Source: Avena insularis
Taxonomy: Eukaryota > Streptophyta > Magnoliopsida > Poales > Poaceae
DNA: 64,000 bases
Reading direction: 5' to 3'
Assembly: GCA_023614405.1 (NCBI GenBank)
Contig: CM042691.1
Span: 173,014,927 to 173,078,926, forward strand
Under the pieces are notes generated by a model. That model was not told the origin of the DNA. It worked only from the letters and a program-made list of their open reading frames with translations, and made no database searches. Position 1 is the first letter of the stretch, and each line of letters begins with the position of its first letter. A program made the translations under genes and the position numbers. Positions 12,256 to 23,607 of the stretch are shown piece by piece.

Positions 12256-12389
12256 TATGCAAGCTAACACTTGCAATTTAGCAAGCTTATATTGACACTG
12301 ATGCAAGCCTAATACTACTAGTGAATGTGCAAGCTGATGCTATACCTATGCAAGCTTATATTGACATCTATGCAAGCTAACACTTGCAA
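12256..12389 (+). repeat. Imperfect repeats of TATGCAAGCTAACACTTGCAA
   Basis: A 21-bp segment beginning TATGCAAGCTAACACTTGCA occurs at 12256-12276 and 12369-12389. GCAAGCTTATATTGAC occurs twice between them. It lies within the solo LTR. Confidence 0.7.
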
Positions 12390-14933
12390 GATACCCTACT
12401 GATGCAACAAACCCCTACTTGTTACTATGCCTTCTATATGCCTTAAGCATATGTGATCACACCCACTTGATAAACCAATCCTAGTTTTACTTACAAGCTT
12501 CTTACTTTATTTCTTTATCAAAGCTTACTGAGAGTTTACTTAAGTGACTTATAGATACTAGAAAGATATTTGAAGGTTGCATAAAGATCATAAAATTTGG
12601 CCTAAGTTATAAACCTTGATATCATCCTAAGATATAAGGTTGGACTTAGTTGAAACCCCATTAGTTTACCACCCCTCATTAGTGCCTACCCCCACCTGTA
12701 GATGCTAGTGCTAAGCATAAAACTTGATTAACTTTAGATGGGAATACTTGGTGGAAAAATGGTTATGAAAACCTTGCAATAATGGATCATTCTATTGAAT
12801 TGTTTTGGACATGTGTTTCCAAACACTTGATGATTTTGGTGATAAAAATGTTGAGGCATGAGCCTTAGCCCTTTATAAAACTGATGGTTGTCTGGATGCG
12901 ATACCATTCCAATTTTATCGTACAACCACAATACCCGAATATTGGGTAGGGCTTGACTGGAAACTTATATACCTTAGTATTAGTTCCCTCACGGCCAAGA
13001 TCTGAGCTGAGGCTACCTTGTGAAGATTGTCTACCTGTGCAGTACCCAAGATGACAGTTGGTCATGGTTGGGAGGCCAAACTCACAGGAGAGGTGCTTAT
13101 ACTAGGGAGTGTAATTGAAAGGTTAGGATTGATTATCCGCAGAGTGAGTATGGTGAATTCAGGATTTGTTCCTGACGGATGTATCGAATGTTGTGGTGAA
13201 AGTGTACAATCTGTGCAGAGTGTCAAACTATTCGAATAGCCGCGTCCGCGGTTATGGACAGTTGGAGTGGCCATACTGTTCCCCCGTCAGACTTTTCAAA
13301 ATGACCTGTGAAATGAATTGAGACTTTGACTTGACCACAACAGAGTTGTGATATGAAATACAAGTTCCCACTTAGGAGTTATAAAATTGTGACTAGCCTT
13401 GGAACCTAGTAGAGATAAATCTGGTTTTTGCAAAACAACCCTAGAGCCTAGTGTCCTATTATCCATAAACCCCTTTTACTTGTTAGTATTAGTTTGCGAG
13501 TACTTAAAGAGTACTCATGGCTTTGTCCCTGGCTATTCCCATGGCCAGACTATGAAGAGGAGTACCTGGAAGATGGACCCCAGGAAGGTTACGACAACTA
13601 GGATCATCTCCCATCGTCAAGATTACTGTGGACCTCAAGATGGAGCTTCGCCTACGCTACCGTTATTATTACGTATTCCGCTTGATGTTGTATTAAGAAC
13701 TGGATCATGAGATCCCTATTTGTGTAAGAACTCATGTATCGTTGTAATGGATGATGTACTATGGTATCCAATTCTATTATGTCTTGCAAAAATGGTAATC
13801 CTGGGATTGCGATGTATGGCATAACAGGCATCTAGGATTGAAAAATCCGGGTGTTGACAATGAGTCACATAGTTCGGGCGTTCCATTCGACATACGCATA
13901 TTGGTTGTTCTTGAATGGAGGTGAAGGAGGTGCATTCATATAGGTAGGTAAGCGTGGAAGGGAACAATATATGCCTGGCATCCGTAATCTTTAACCCTGT
14001 TCACATTGCTAGGGACCGGCTTCGGGACTCGACCCATTACGACGGCATCTCCTTAGTGCGTGACTCATGGTATTCATGAAAGCAAGGTAAAGGTCGTGTA
14101 TAACCACCCTCTGCCGGCCTTCCAAGGAAGAGGGCTTATCTAGTGGCATTAAGAGTAAGTTAGTACGTGTGGGTAAAGTTGTACACCCCTACAGGGTATT
14201 AATCTTTTTGAAAAGCCGTGTCCACGCTTATGGACGACTTGGGAACATATTCTAAGATCATAGATAACTTTAACCTAATCGTAAAACTTGGCAAATCAAC
14301 CTATGTTTAAGGATGCTTTCTCATGGGTACGAGGGGGTGATCCGAGTTGGTAGGTTCAGCTGATGATGATTCGGTGGATATCAAGAGATGATCAAAGCTA
14401 GAGATACCGCTCACTTATCCCCTTTTAAAGTATTCTGATTAGTCGATCTTCCTCTCCTACCTCTTTTACAAAGAAAGATGGCTTTATGCAAAATAACTAG
14501 ACCAGCCATAAGTCTTGGAGAGTACACCCTGTACTTACCCTTGCTTTGTTGATACTTTTGCAGCAGAGTAAGTGTTACCATAGAAGAAAATTTCCTTACG
14601 ACATTGACTAGTAGCCTAGGGTTCCCAGTCGGCAGTCTAGGATCTATGGATTGGACATCATCGTTATGCTTCAGGCCTCTTAGGACATGTGTTAAGTTTG
14701 CTATACTTAATAGCATAATTTTCCTTCCGTTGTTTGATATTTGTGGTTAGTGACCTCTTCTTGCAATATTTGGATCTTTGATCAGTTATGAGCTTGTTGT
14801 AATAATTTTGTGTCGTAGGGTCACTATTGTGTTACCAATTTACTCTCTATACGCTTTCGAGATTAGGTTAGGCTTATGTTCAGACGTGGGTCTAGAATTT
14901 GTCTATCCTTAATCCCGGGGGTGTCACAGGTTT

Positions 14934-14946
14934 TGGTATCAGAGCA
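14934..14946 (+). other. Primer-binding site (initiator Met tRNA)
   Basis: TGGTATCAGAGCA lies six bases after the LTR end at 14928. TGGTATCAGAGC is the standard initiator Met tRNA primer site of plant Copia and Del/Tekay elements. Confidence 0.8.
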
Positions 14947-15370
14947 GTACCAACTGTTGTAAACCCTTTCTATTGGTCGATGTTGAGTCTATTACTTGTG
15001 AAAACTATTTCCAAAGATGAAAATTATGTGCGAAAACTCTAGTATGCTTCTTTTTCTCCTTATCTAGTTTCGCTCTAACTCCGGGTCATCTTAACTTGTC
15101 TTTATTTCGAAAAGTTTTACCATCTCTTCTCGTTTTTTAATTCAAATTTTAGGTGCCTTTCCAGGCATGTCAGTCTCAACTAGTTGACCTAGTGTTATGT
15201 TCCCTAGAGTCCGGTGTGTTTGGGTTCTTTGTTTCCCTTCTCTGTTTCTTCTGAGAAATTTCTTTCTATCATGATATCTCTACCTTAAGGGTCCACAGCA
15301 TCGTGTTGATGGTTCCATAGTGATATGTTCTAGGTCTCGAGATTTCCTTTCGCCTCGTGTGACTCCTTTT
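14947..15370 (+). other. Untranslated leader, part 1
   Basis: T-rich sequence follows the primer site. No gag frame is visible. It is cut by the Copia insertion after CTTTT at 15366-15370. Confidence 0.5.
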
Positions 15371-17250
15371 TGTTGGAGATATGCCCTAGAGGCAATAATA
15401 AATATAGTTATTATTATATCTTTGTGTTTATGATAAATGTTTACATTCATGCTATAATAGTATTAACAAGGAAACATTAATACTTGTGTGATTTGTAAAC
15501 TTAAATTGAAGTCCCTAGTAAAGCCTCTATACATCACTAGCTTGTTGGTTAATCAATGATTGTGGTTTCCCTATCATGAACATTGAGATGTTATTAACAA
15601 CAAGATCATATCGTTAGGAGAATGATATGGTGGACATACTCCTATAGATAAGCGTAGCATAAAGATCAAGTCATTTTAATAGTTCAATTGCTATATGCTT
15701 TCTGATACATAGTAACCTAATTCCTTCGACCATGAGATCATGCATATCACCTTTACCGGATGGATGCTTTGATGACATCAAACACCACACCGTAACTGGG
15801 TGGCTATAAAGGTGGCATTGAGTGTTCGGAAAGTATTGGTTGAGCCACATGGATCAAGAGTGGGATTTGTCCATCCATATGACGGATAGATATACTCTGG
15901 GCCCTCTCGGTGAAATGTCATCCAATTAGCTTGCAAGCATGTGACTAGCTCACAAGGGATCACATATCACGGGAACGAGAAAAGAGTACTTATCGGTAAC
16001 GAGGTTGAACTAGGTATGCAGAGATACCAACGATCATAACCTCGGATAAGTAAACTATCATGAGACAAAGGGAAATTGGTATCGTATGTAAGTGGTTCAT
16101 TCGATCGCAAAGTAATCGTAGAAATATGTGGGAGCCGTATGAATTTCCAGATTCCTCTATTGGTTATTGTTCGGAGAAGTGTCTCGATCATGTCCGCATA
16201 ATTCATGAACCGTAGGGAGACACACTTAAGGATTCGACGTTGTTTGAGTAGTTATGGAATGATGAGAAAGAGACCGAATGTTGTTCGGAGTCTCGGATGG
16301 GATTCGGGATATCACGAGGAGATCCGTAATGGTCCGGAGAATAAGATTCATATAAGGAAAGTCTTGTTTCGGAGTTGGAGAATGGTTCCGGTGTTTTCAT
16401 CGGGAATGTTCTAGAAGGTTCCGGAATGTTCGGCACTCCGGAGGGGAAGGGTACATGAATGTGTTATATCAAGTTGATATGATTGCATAATGTACTAGGT
16501 GTAATCGCTGAACAAAATAAAGGGTTTAATCAAATCCTAGTTTGAAAAAGTCAAACGCCAATTTGAAAGTCAAACGGCTATTTTGGGAAGTGGAGGGGAG
16601 GTGGAAACCGAGTTGGGGAGGAGTCCCTCCACCTCCACCGCCGGCCCACCATGGGTCTGAGTTGGGGAGGGACTCCCCTTCCCTGGCGCGCCTCCCTCCA
16701 CCTATATAAGGAGGGGCAGTGCTCCCCTCCTAGACACACAAGTTCCTACCTCTAAACCCTAGCCCCAAGCCGCCGCCCTCGATAGCCGCCGCCGGCCCTA
16801 GGGCACTCGCCGCCGCCGCCTAGGTCAAACCCTAGCCGCCGGCCTTGCCCCCTCCTCGGCGTGTCTAAACCTTAGAATGTCGAGGGCTCTCTCATACTCC
16901 ACCATACTCGCTCCGGCTTAAGGCGAAGCCCTGCGAGATCTCCCCTCTACTTCCGGTACCACGCCGTTGTGCTGCCGGAATCGCGAGGAGAGTGCTACAA
17001 CCTCTGCTGCCTGCTGGAACAAGGGAGAGGAAGGTCTTCGAGGCAAGCGCCGGAAGGATCGTCTACGCGATCTTGAGATCGGGAAGAGTACGACTACATC
17101 ACCCACGAGAATCCGCTCTCGTTAAACACTTTGGAATCTTCGAGGGTGATTTATTCCATCGACTCATTGCTACAATCTAGTAGATAGATCTTGGATTGTT
17201 TGTTTGTATGCGATAGAATTTTTTTGTTTTCCATGCTACGAAACCCTACA
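15371..17250 (+). repeat. 5' LTR of Copia element
   Basis: 1,880 bp, TG...CA, ending GAAACCCTACA. The first 480 bp or so match the 3' LTR base for base by eye. After that, scattered single-base differences and small indels occur. A short block at 17014-17052 differs strongly from its counterpart at 23322-23406. A TATA box (TATATAAG) is at 16703-16710. Confidence 0.95.
16703..16710 (+). promoter_or_regulatory. TATA box, 5' LTR of Copia element
   Basis: TATATAAG follows a GC-rich stretch and lies 1,332 bp into the LTR. The same box is at 23018 in the 3' LTR. This would be the promoter for the genomic RNA. Confidence 0.65.
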
Positions 17251-17251
17251 G

Positions 17252-17264
17252 TGGTATCAGAGCC
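17252..17264 (+). other. Primer-binding site of Copia element (Met tRNA)
   Basis: TGGTATCAGAGCC starts one base after the 5' LTR. It is the standard initiator Met tRNA site. Confidence 0.9.
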
Positions 17265-17716
17265 GTGTCTATATGTAGATCTGTTGCACGAGTAGAACAC
17301 AATGGTCATTGTGGGCGTTGATGGTTTTATTGTCGATTGCTTCTTGTGTACTTTGCATCTTGCGTGATGTTGGGATGAAGCGGCCCGGGCTAACCTTACA
17401 TGACATCGTTCATGAGACTTGCTCCACGCTTGACATGCAACTTGTATTGCATAAGTGGCTTTGCGGGTGCCTGTTTCTCCTAGCATAGTTAAGATCCAAT
17501 TTACAACGGGTGATTAACAATAGTAGTATCAATGTTGTGGTTCATGTTCGTAAGTTAGAACGACACTTATTGAAAGCCCCAAACCACGTAAAACATGCAA
17601 AGAAAGTAGAGGCGTCTAACTTTGTTTTGTAGGGGTGTGCAGTGATGTGATATGGCTATGATTGTGATTATATTTGATGTATGCAATGTTCCTTATTGTA
17701 AATATGTTGTAGATCA
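17265..17716 (+). other. Copia untranslated leader
   Basis: This is the non-coding leader between the primer site and the gag start at 17717. It would hold packaging signals. No coding frame of note. Confidence 0.6.
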
Positions 17717-18590
17717 ATGGCGGCCCCTACCATCAATTTTAATGCGTTCCTAGAGAAAGAAAAGTTGAAAAACAATGGAAGCAACTTCGCGGATTGGTTC
17801 CGCAATTTAGGGATTGTCCTCACAGCTGGTAATTTGACCTATGTGCTGGATGCATTTGGTGACCCGCTGCTGATGTCTTTAAGAAGTAAAGAATGTTTAC
17901 CTCGCCGAAGACTCAAGACTCCACAGATTCAGTGTGCTATCTTGTATGGTTTAGAATCGAGCTTGTAAAAGGTTTGAGAATTCAGACCCACATGATATTG
18001 TCCGTGATCTCAAATTGATCTTTGAGACTCACGCGCAATTGAGAGCTATGAGGCTTCAAAAGTTCTTTAACCGCAAGATGGAAGAGGGCAGCTCTGCTGA
18101 GCATGTGCTTAAGATGTCTGGGCACGCAAACAAACTTCAAAGCTTGGGTATAGTGATTCCTAATGCTTTGGGGATTTACCGTGTCCTCCAATCACTACCA
18201 CCAAGTTACAAGAACTTTGTGATGAACTACAATATGCAAAACATGAACAAGCAGTTGCCAGAACTGTTTGCTATGTTGAAATCTGCAGAAGTGGAGATCA
18301 AGAAAGAGCACCAAGTGTTGATGGTCAATAAGACCACGAAATTCAAGAAAGGCAAGTCTAAGCAAAAGGAACACTTCAAGAAGGGTGGTAAGAAAGTTAC
18401 CGCGCCGACGAAGAAGACTAGGGCTGGACCTAAGCCTGATACTGAGTGCTTTTACTGCAAGGGAGAGGGTCACTGGAAGAGAAATTGCCCAAAGTACTTG
18501 GCGGATTTGAAGAACGGAAACATCAAGAAGAAAGGTATATCCGATATACATGTTATTGATGTGTATCTCACTAGTACTCGTAGTAGTGCC
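17717..18590 (+). pseudogene. Copia Gag (broken)
   Basis: Gag is the particle protein. The start ATG at 17717 fits MAAPTINFNAFLEKEKLKNN, followed by FADWFRNLGIVLTAGNLTYV, both typical of BARE/Angela Gag. The first frame stops at 17966 after LYGLESSL, and Gag resumes in another frame from 18015. The zinc knuckle CFYCKGEGHWKRNC (C-X2-C-X4-H-X4-C) is at 18447-18488 and intact. A basic Lys-rich tract precedes it. The region around 17880-17940 looks shortened compared with the family. Confidence 0.85.
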
Positions 18591-18830
18591 TGGGTATTTG
18601 ATACTGGTTCGGTTGCTCATATTTGTAACTCGAAACAGGTGCTGCAGAATAAACGGAAGCTAGCGAAGAACGAGGTGACGATGCGCGTGGGAAACAGATC
18701 AAAGTTTGATGTGATCGCGGTCGGCACGCTACCCCTTCATCTACCATCGGGATTAGTTTTATACTTAAATAATTGTTATTTGGTGCCTACGTTAAGCATG
18801 AACATTATATCGGGATCTTGTTTATTGTGA
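18591..18830 (+). pseudogene. Copia aspartic protease
   Basis: The active site WVFDTGSVAHICN (Asp codon 18600-18602) is the Copia retropepsin signature DTGS, and the motif is intact. It continues through YLVPTLSMNIISGSCLL in the same frame as the zinc knuckle, then hits TGA at 18828-18830. The normal polyprotein would continue into the pre-integrase region, so the stop truncates pol. Confidence 0.8.
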
Positions 18831-18839
18831 GACGGTTAC

Positions 18840-19701
18840 TTGTTTAAGTCCGAGAATAATGGTTGTTCGATTTATATGAGTAATATGTTTTATGCACATG
18901 CACCTTTGATAGATGGTTTATTCTTATTGAATCTCGATAGTGGAAATACACATATTAATAACATTGAGGCTAAATGTTTGAAATCGAGCGATAACTCGAC
19001 CTATATGTGGCAATCGCTGCCTTGGTCATATTGGAGTGAAGATGAAGAAACTCCATTCCGATGGACTTCTTGAATCACTTGATTTCGAATCACTTGAAAG
19101 ATGCGAAGCATGTCTGATGGGTAAAATGACTAAGACTCCATTTTCTGGTATGATGGAGCGAGCTACGGACTTATTAGAAATCATACATACCGATGTGTGT
19201 GGTCCAATGAGTGTAGCATCGTGCGGTGGTTATCGTTATGTTCTTACCTTCACGGATGACTTGAGTAGATATGGGTATATCTATTTCATGAAACATAAAT
19301 CCGAAACTTTCGAGAAGTTTAAGGAATTTCAAAGTGAGGTAGAGAATCAACGTAACAAGAAGATTAAATTTCTACGTTCAGATCGTGGAGGTGAATATCT
19401 AAGTTACGAGTTTGGCGAGCATTTGAAGAAATGCGGAATACTTTCACAATTGACACCGCCGGGAACACTACAGCGTAATGGTGTGTCCGAACGTCGTAAT
19501 CTAACTCTCTTAGATATGGTTCGTTCTATGATGTCACTTACAGATTTACCGCTATCATTTTGGGGTTATGCATTAGAAACAGCCGCATTCACTTTAAATA
19601 GGGCACCATCTAAACTGCTGAAACGACACCGTATGAATTATGGTTTGGGAAGAAACCTAAATTGTCGCTCCTTAAAGTTTGGGGTTGCGAAGCCTATGTA
19701 A
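18840..19701 (+). pseudogene. Copia integrase (frameshifted)
   Basis: The pre-integrase zinc region is split: 18840-19073 in one frame, then 19036-19701 in another with CEACLMGKMTKTPF. The core keeps all three catalytic residues: Asp in HTDVCGP (19192-19194), Asp in RSDRGGEY (19381-19383) and Glu in NGVSERRN (19489-19491). The last two are 35 residues apart, the classic D-35-E spacing. A frameshift near 19660-19700 separates it from RT. Confidence 0.88.
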
Positions 19702-20789
19702 AGAAGTTACAGCCAGACAAGCTTGAACCCAAAGCGGAAAAATGCGTCTTCATAGGATACCCGAAGGAAACTATTGGGTATACCTTCTATCATAGATCCG
19801 AGGGCAAAATCTTCGTTGCCAAGAATGGATCCTTTCTAGAGAAGGAATTTCTCTCGAAAGAAGTAACTCGAAGGAAAGTAGAACTCGACGAGGATGTCGA
19901 ACCTTCTCTCGAAATTGCGAGTAGCGTAGCACCGGAAGAAGTTCCTGTGGTGCCTTCACCAATAAGAGAGGAAGCTAATGATGATGATCATGAAACTTCG
20001 GTTGTAGTTGCTACAAAGCCTCGCAGGTCAACAAGAACTCGTACCACTCCAGATTGGTATGATCCTGTTATGAGTGTCATGTTGGTGGACAACACCGATG
20101 ACCCTGCGACATATGAGGAAGCGATGATGATCCCAGATTCCAATAAATGGCAAGAAGCCATGAAATCTGAGATTGGATCCATGTACGAAAACCAAGTATG
20201 GACTTTGGTGGACTTACCGGATGGCCGGAAGGCTGTCGAGAACAAATGGATTTTCAAGAACAAAACAAATGCTGATGGTAATGTTACTATCTATAAAGCT
20301 CGACTTGTCGCAAAAGGGTTTCGACCAATTCAAGGAGTTTACTACGATGAGACTTTCTCACCTGTAGAGAAGCTAAATTCTGTGAGGATTATGTTAGCAA
20401 TCGCTGCATATGAGATATGGCAGATGGATGTCAAAACAACATTCCTCAGTGGAGACATTGATGAAGAGTTGTATATGATGCAACCCAAAGGTTTTGTCGA
20501 TCCTAAAGATGCTAACAAGGTATGCAAACTTCAACGATCCATCTATGGATTGAAGCAAGCATCCCGAAGTTGGAATCAACGTTTTGATAAGGTGATCAAA
20601 AGTTTTGGTTTTATACAAACTTATGGAGAAGCTTGTATTTACAAGAAAGTGAGTGGGAGCTCTGTAGCATTCTTAATACTATATGTAGATGACATATTGT
20701 TGATTGGGAATGATGTAGACCTTCTTAATAGTGTCAAGGAATATTTGAATAATAGTTTTTCAATGAAGGATCTTGGCGAAGCAGCTTAG
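19662..20789 (+). pseudogene. Copia reverse transcriptase
   Basis: A 375-residue open stretch begins in the integrase C-terminal region (KVWGCEAYVKKLQPDKLEPK) and runs into RT. RT landmarks are WQEAMKSEIGSMYENQVWTL, KWIFKNKTNADG, MDVKTTFLSGDIDEELYM, SIYGLKQASRSWNQRFD and the catalytic YVDD at 20682-20693. The frame ends at TAG 20787-20789 within the segment DLGEAA. A small deletion there has removed the normal continuation and shifted the frame into RNase H. Confidence 0.9.
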
Positions 20790-20848
20790 GCATAAAGATT
20801 TATAGAGATAGATCGAGACGCCTAATATCATTATGACAAAGTACATAT

Positions 20849-21658
20849 TTGGCCAAAGTTATAAAGAGGTTTGGAATGGAAGATAGCAAGAAAGGGTTCT
20901 TGCCCATGTTGCCCAATACGACCTTGAGTAAAACTCAAAGTCCGACATCGGCAGAAGATAGAGAAATGATGAGTAAGACTCCCTATGCCTCAGCCATAGG
21001 ATCTCTAATGTATGCCATGCTATGTACTAGACCCGACATTGCATATGCTGTTAGTTTAACTAGCAGATATCAAAGTGATCCAGGAGTGGATCATTGGACA
21101 GCGGTCAAAAACATCCTTAAGTACTTGAGAAGAACGAAGGATATGGTTCTTTCTTATGGAGGTGATGAACAGCTCGTTGTTAATGGTTACACCGATGCTA
21201 GTTGGAACACCGATCCGGATGATTCTAAATCACAATATGGATACGTATTTATTTTGAATGATGCAGCAGTTAGCTGGAGGAGTGCAAAGCAAAGCGTTGT
21301 GGCGAGATCTTCAACTGAATTGGAATACATGGCTGCTTCAGAGGCTTCACAAGAAGCAATATGGATGAAAGAGTTCATTACAGAGCTGGGTGTGGTTCCT
21401 AGTGCGCTGGACCCAATGTCTATCTACTGTGATAACATGGGCGCCATAGCCAATGCGCAAGAACCAAGGTCACACAAGAAGCTAAAGCACATCAAGCTAC
21501 GTTTTCACGCTATTCGAGAACATGTCCAAGATGGGGACATAAAGATTTGCAAAGTACACACAGATCTGAATGTGGCGGATCCGTTGACTAAACCTCTCCC
21601 GAGGGCAAAACATGACCAACACCAAACTGCCATGGGTGTTCGGTATATTACCATGTAA
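20849..21658 (+). pseudogene. Copia RNase H
   Basis: The stretch opens with the RT thumb/connection region (YASAIGSLMYAMLCTRPDIA) and continues into RNase H: YTDASWNTD with the first Asp, SSTELEYMAASEASQEAIWM with the Glu, and YCDNMGAIANAQ with the next Asp. It ends KVHTDLNVADPLTKPLPRAK and a natural stop at 21656-21658. This 3' part is intact for 269 residues but out of frame with RT upstream. Confidence 0.9.
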
Positions 21659-21680
21659 TCTAGATTAGATGACTCTAGTG

Positions 21681-21692
21681 CAAGTGGGAGAC
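21681..21692 (+). other. Polypurine tract, Copia
   Basis: CAAGTGGGAGAC lies directly before the 3' LTR and would prime plus-strand DNA synthesis. Confidence 0.8.
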
Positions 21693-23602
21693 TGTTGGAG
21701 ATATGCCCTAGAGGCAATAATAAATATAGTTATTATTATATCTTTGTGTTTATGATAAATGTTTACATTCATGCTATAATAGTATTAACAAGGAAACATT
21801 AATACTTGTGTGATTTGTAAACTTAAATTGAAGTCCCTAGTAAAGCCTCTATACATCACTAGCTTGTTGGTTAATCAATGATTGTGGTTTCCCTATCATG
21901 AACATTGAGATGTTATTAACAACAAGATCATATCGTTAGGAGAATGATATGGTGGACATACTCCTATAGATAAGCGTAGCATAAAGATCAAGTCATTTTA
22001 ATAGTTCAATTGCTATATGCTTTCTGATACATAGTAACCTAATTCCTTCGACCATGAGATCATGCATATCACCTTTACCGGATGGATGCTTTGATGACAT
22101 CAAACACCACACCGTAACTGGGTGGCTATAAAGGTGGCATTGAGTGTTCGGAAAGTATTGGTTGAGACACATGGATCAAGAGTGGTATTTGTCCATCCAT
22201 ATGACGGATAGATATACTCTGGGCCCCCTCGGTGAAATGTCATCCAATTAGCTTGCAAGCATGTGACTGGCTCACAAGGGATCACATATCACGGAACGAG
22301 AAAATAGTACTTATCGGTAACGAGGTTGAACTAGGTATGAAGAGATACCGACGATCATAACCTCGGATAAGTAAACTAGACAAAGGGAAATTGGTATCGT
22401 ATGTAAATGGTTCATTCGATCGCAAAGTAATCGTAGAAATATGTGGGAGCCATATGAATTTCCAGATTCCTCTATTGGTTATTGTTCGGAGAAGTGTCTC
22501 GATCATGTCCGCATAATTCACGAACCGTAGGGAGACACACTTAAGGATTCGACGTTGTTTGAGTAGTTATGGAATGATGAGAAAGAGACCAAATGTTGTT
22601 CGGAGTCTCGGATGGGATTCGGGATATCACGAGGAGATCCGGAATGGTCCGGAGAATAAGATTCATATAAGGAAAGTCTTGTTTCGGAGTTGGAGAATGG
22701 TTCCGGTGTTTTCATCGGGAATGTTCTAGAAAGTTCCAGAATGTCCGGCACTCTGGAGGGGAAGGGTACATGAATGTGTTATATCAAGTTGATATGATTG
22801 CATCATGTACTAGGTGTCATCGCTGAACAAAATAAAGGGTTTAATCAAATCCTAGTTTGAAAAAGTCAAACGCCAATTTGAAAGTCAAACGGCTATTTTG
22901 GGAAGTGGAGGGGAGGTGGAAACCGAGTTGGGGAGGAGTCCCTCCACCTCCACCGCCGGCCCACCTTGGGTCCGAGTTGGGGAGGGACTCCCCTCCCCTG
23001 GCGCGCCTCCCTCCACCTATATAAGGAGGGCCGGGCTCCCCTCCTAGATACACAAGTTCCTACCTCTAAACCCTAGCCCCAAGCCGCCGCCGCCCTCGAT
23101 AGCCGCCACCGGCCCTAGGGCACTCGCCGCCGCCGCCTAGGTCAAACCCTAGCCGCCGGACTTGCCCCCTCCTTGGCGTGTGTAAACCCTAGAACGTTGA
23201 GGGCTCTCTCATACTCCACCATACTCGCTCCGGCTTAAGGCGAAGCCCTGCGAGATCTCCCCTCTACTTCCGGTACCACGCCGTTGTGCTGCCGGAATCG
23301 CGAGGAGAGTGCTACAACCTCACGCCCTCGGAACAAGGGAGAGGAAGGTCTTCGTCGAAACCGAACGCAGTGACCGATCAGGGAGCGCTGCCGAACGCAG
23401 CGCGTAAGGATCGCTCACGCGATCTTGAGATCGGGAAGAGTACGACTACATCACCCACGAGAATCCGCTCTCGTTAAACACTTTGGAATCTTCGAGGGTG
23501 AGTTATTCCATTGACTCGTTGCTACAATCTAGTAGATAGATCTTGGCTTGTTTGTTTGTATGCGATAGAAATTTTTTGTTTTCCATGCTACGAAACCCTA
23601 CA
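21693..23602 (+). repeat. 3' LTR of Copia element
   Basis: 1,910 bp, TGTTGGAG...CCTACA, followed by the target duplication CTTTT. It differs from the 5' LTR by scattered point changes, a 6-bp deletion near 22378 and an extra block at 23322-23406, in which CCGAACGCAG occurs twice (23361 and 23391). A TATA box is at 23018-23025. Confidence 0.95.
23018..23025 (+). promoter_or_regulatory. TATA box, 3' LTR of Copia element
   Basis: TATATAAG, 1,325 bp into the LTR, equivalent to 16703-16710. Transcription from here would read out into flanking DNA. Confidence 0.6.
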
Positions 23603-23607
23603 CTTTT

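Larger units (their letters stand above)
9739..13859 (+). mobile_element. Solo-LTR-like Gypsy insertion, 4.1 kb
   Basis: The insertion begins TGTAACATCCC and ends CCGGGTGTTGACA. It is flanked by ATGAC on the left and ATGAG on the right, an imperfect 5-bp target duplication. The host LTR sequence resumes immediately after it. No gag, pol, primer site or internal domain was seen. It is best read as a solo LTR of a long-LTR Del/Tekay-type element, left by recombination between two LTRs. Its GC-rich middle (10440-11300) gives Pro/Arg-rich open frames on several strands, which are composition artefacts. Confidence 0.7.
7180..14928 (+). repeat. 5' LTR of Del/Tekay-like element (interrupted)
   Basis: The LTR runs from TGTAACACCCC to TGTCACA, with a primer site six bases later. 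Removing the insertion at 9739-13859 leaves about 3.63 kb. A GC-rich block (about 7540-8320) is followed by an AT-rich block (8330-8640). A second, 5'-truncated copy of the same LTR family lies at 34446-36697 and aligns by eye from about 8450 onward (AATGCATTGTTCAATAAC; CTTGCTTGAGCATTGCATCG). No open frame in it looks like a protein gene. Confidence 0.75.
15371..23602 (+). mobile_element. Complete Angela/BARE-type Ty1/Copia element
   Basis: Both LTRs, primer site, polypurine tract and a 5-bp target duplication (CTTTT at 15366-15370 and 23603-23607) are present, so both ends of the 8,232-bp element are exact. The LTR opens TGTTGGAGATATGCCCTAGA, close to Triticeae Angela/BARE/WIS. Domain order is gag, protease, integrase, RT, RNase H, which defines Copia. 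The reading frame has several stops and frameshifts although the LTRs are nearly alike. Confidence 0.95.

Noticed and set aside
14411..14716. 101-residue minus-strand frame with a similar one at 36200-36484
   Set aside because: Shared because both are in the same LTR family; the frames are not conserved as proteins.
15778..16436. Three minus-strand frames of 61-79 residues repeated at 22100-22751
   Set aside because: They repeat only because they lie in the two Copia LTRs; no start context or domain.
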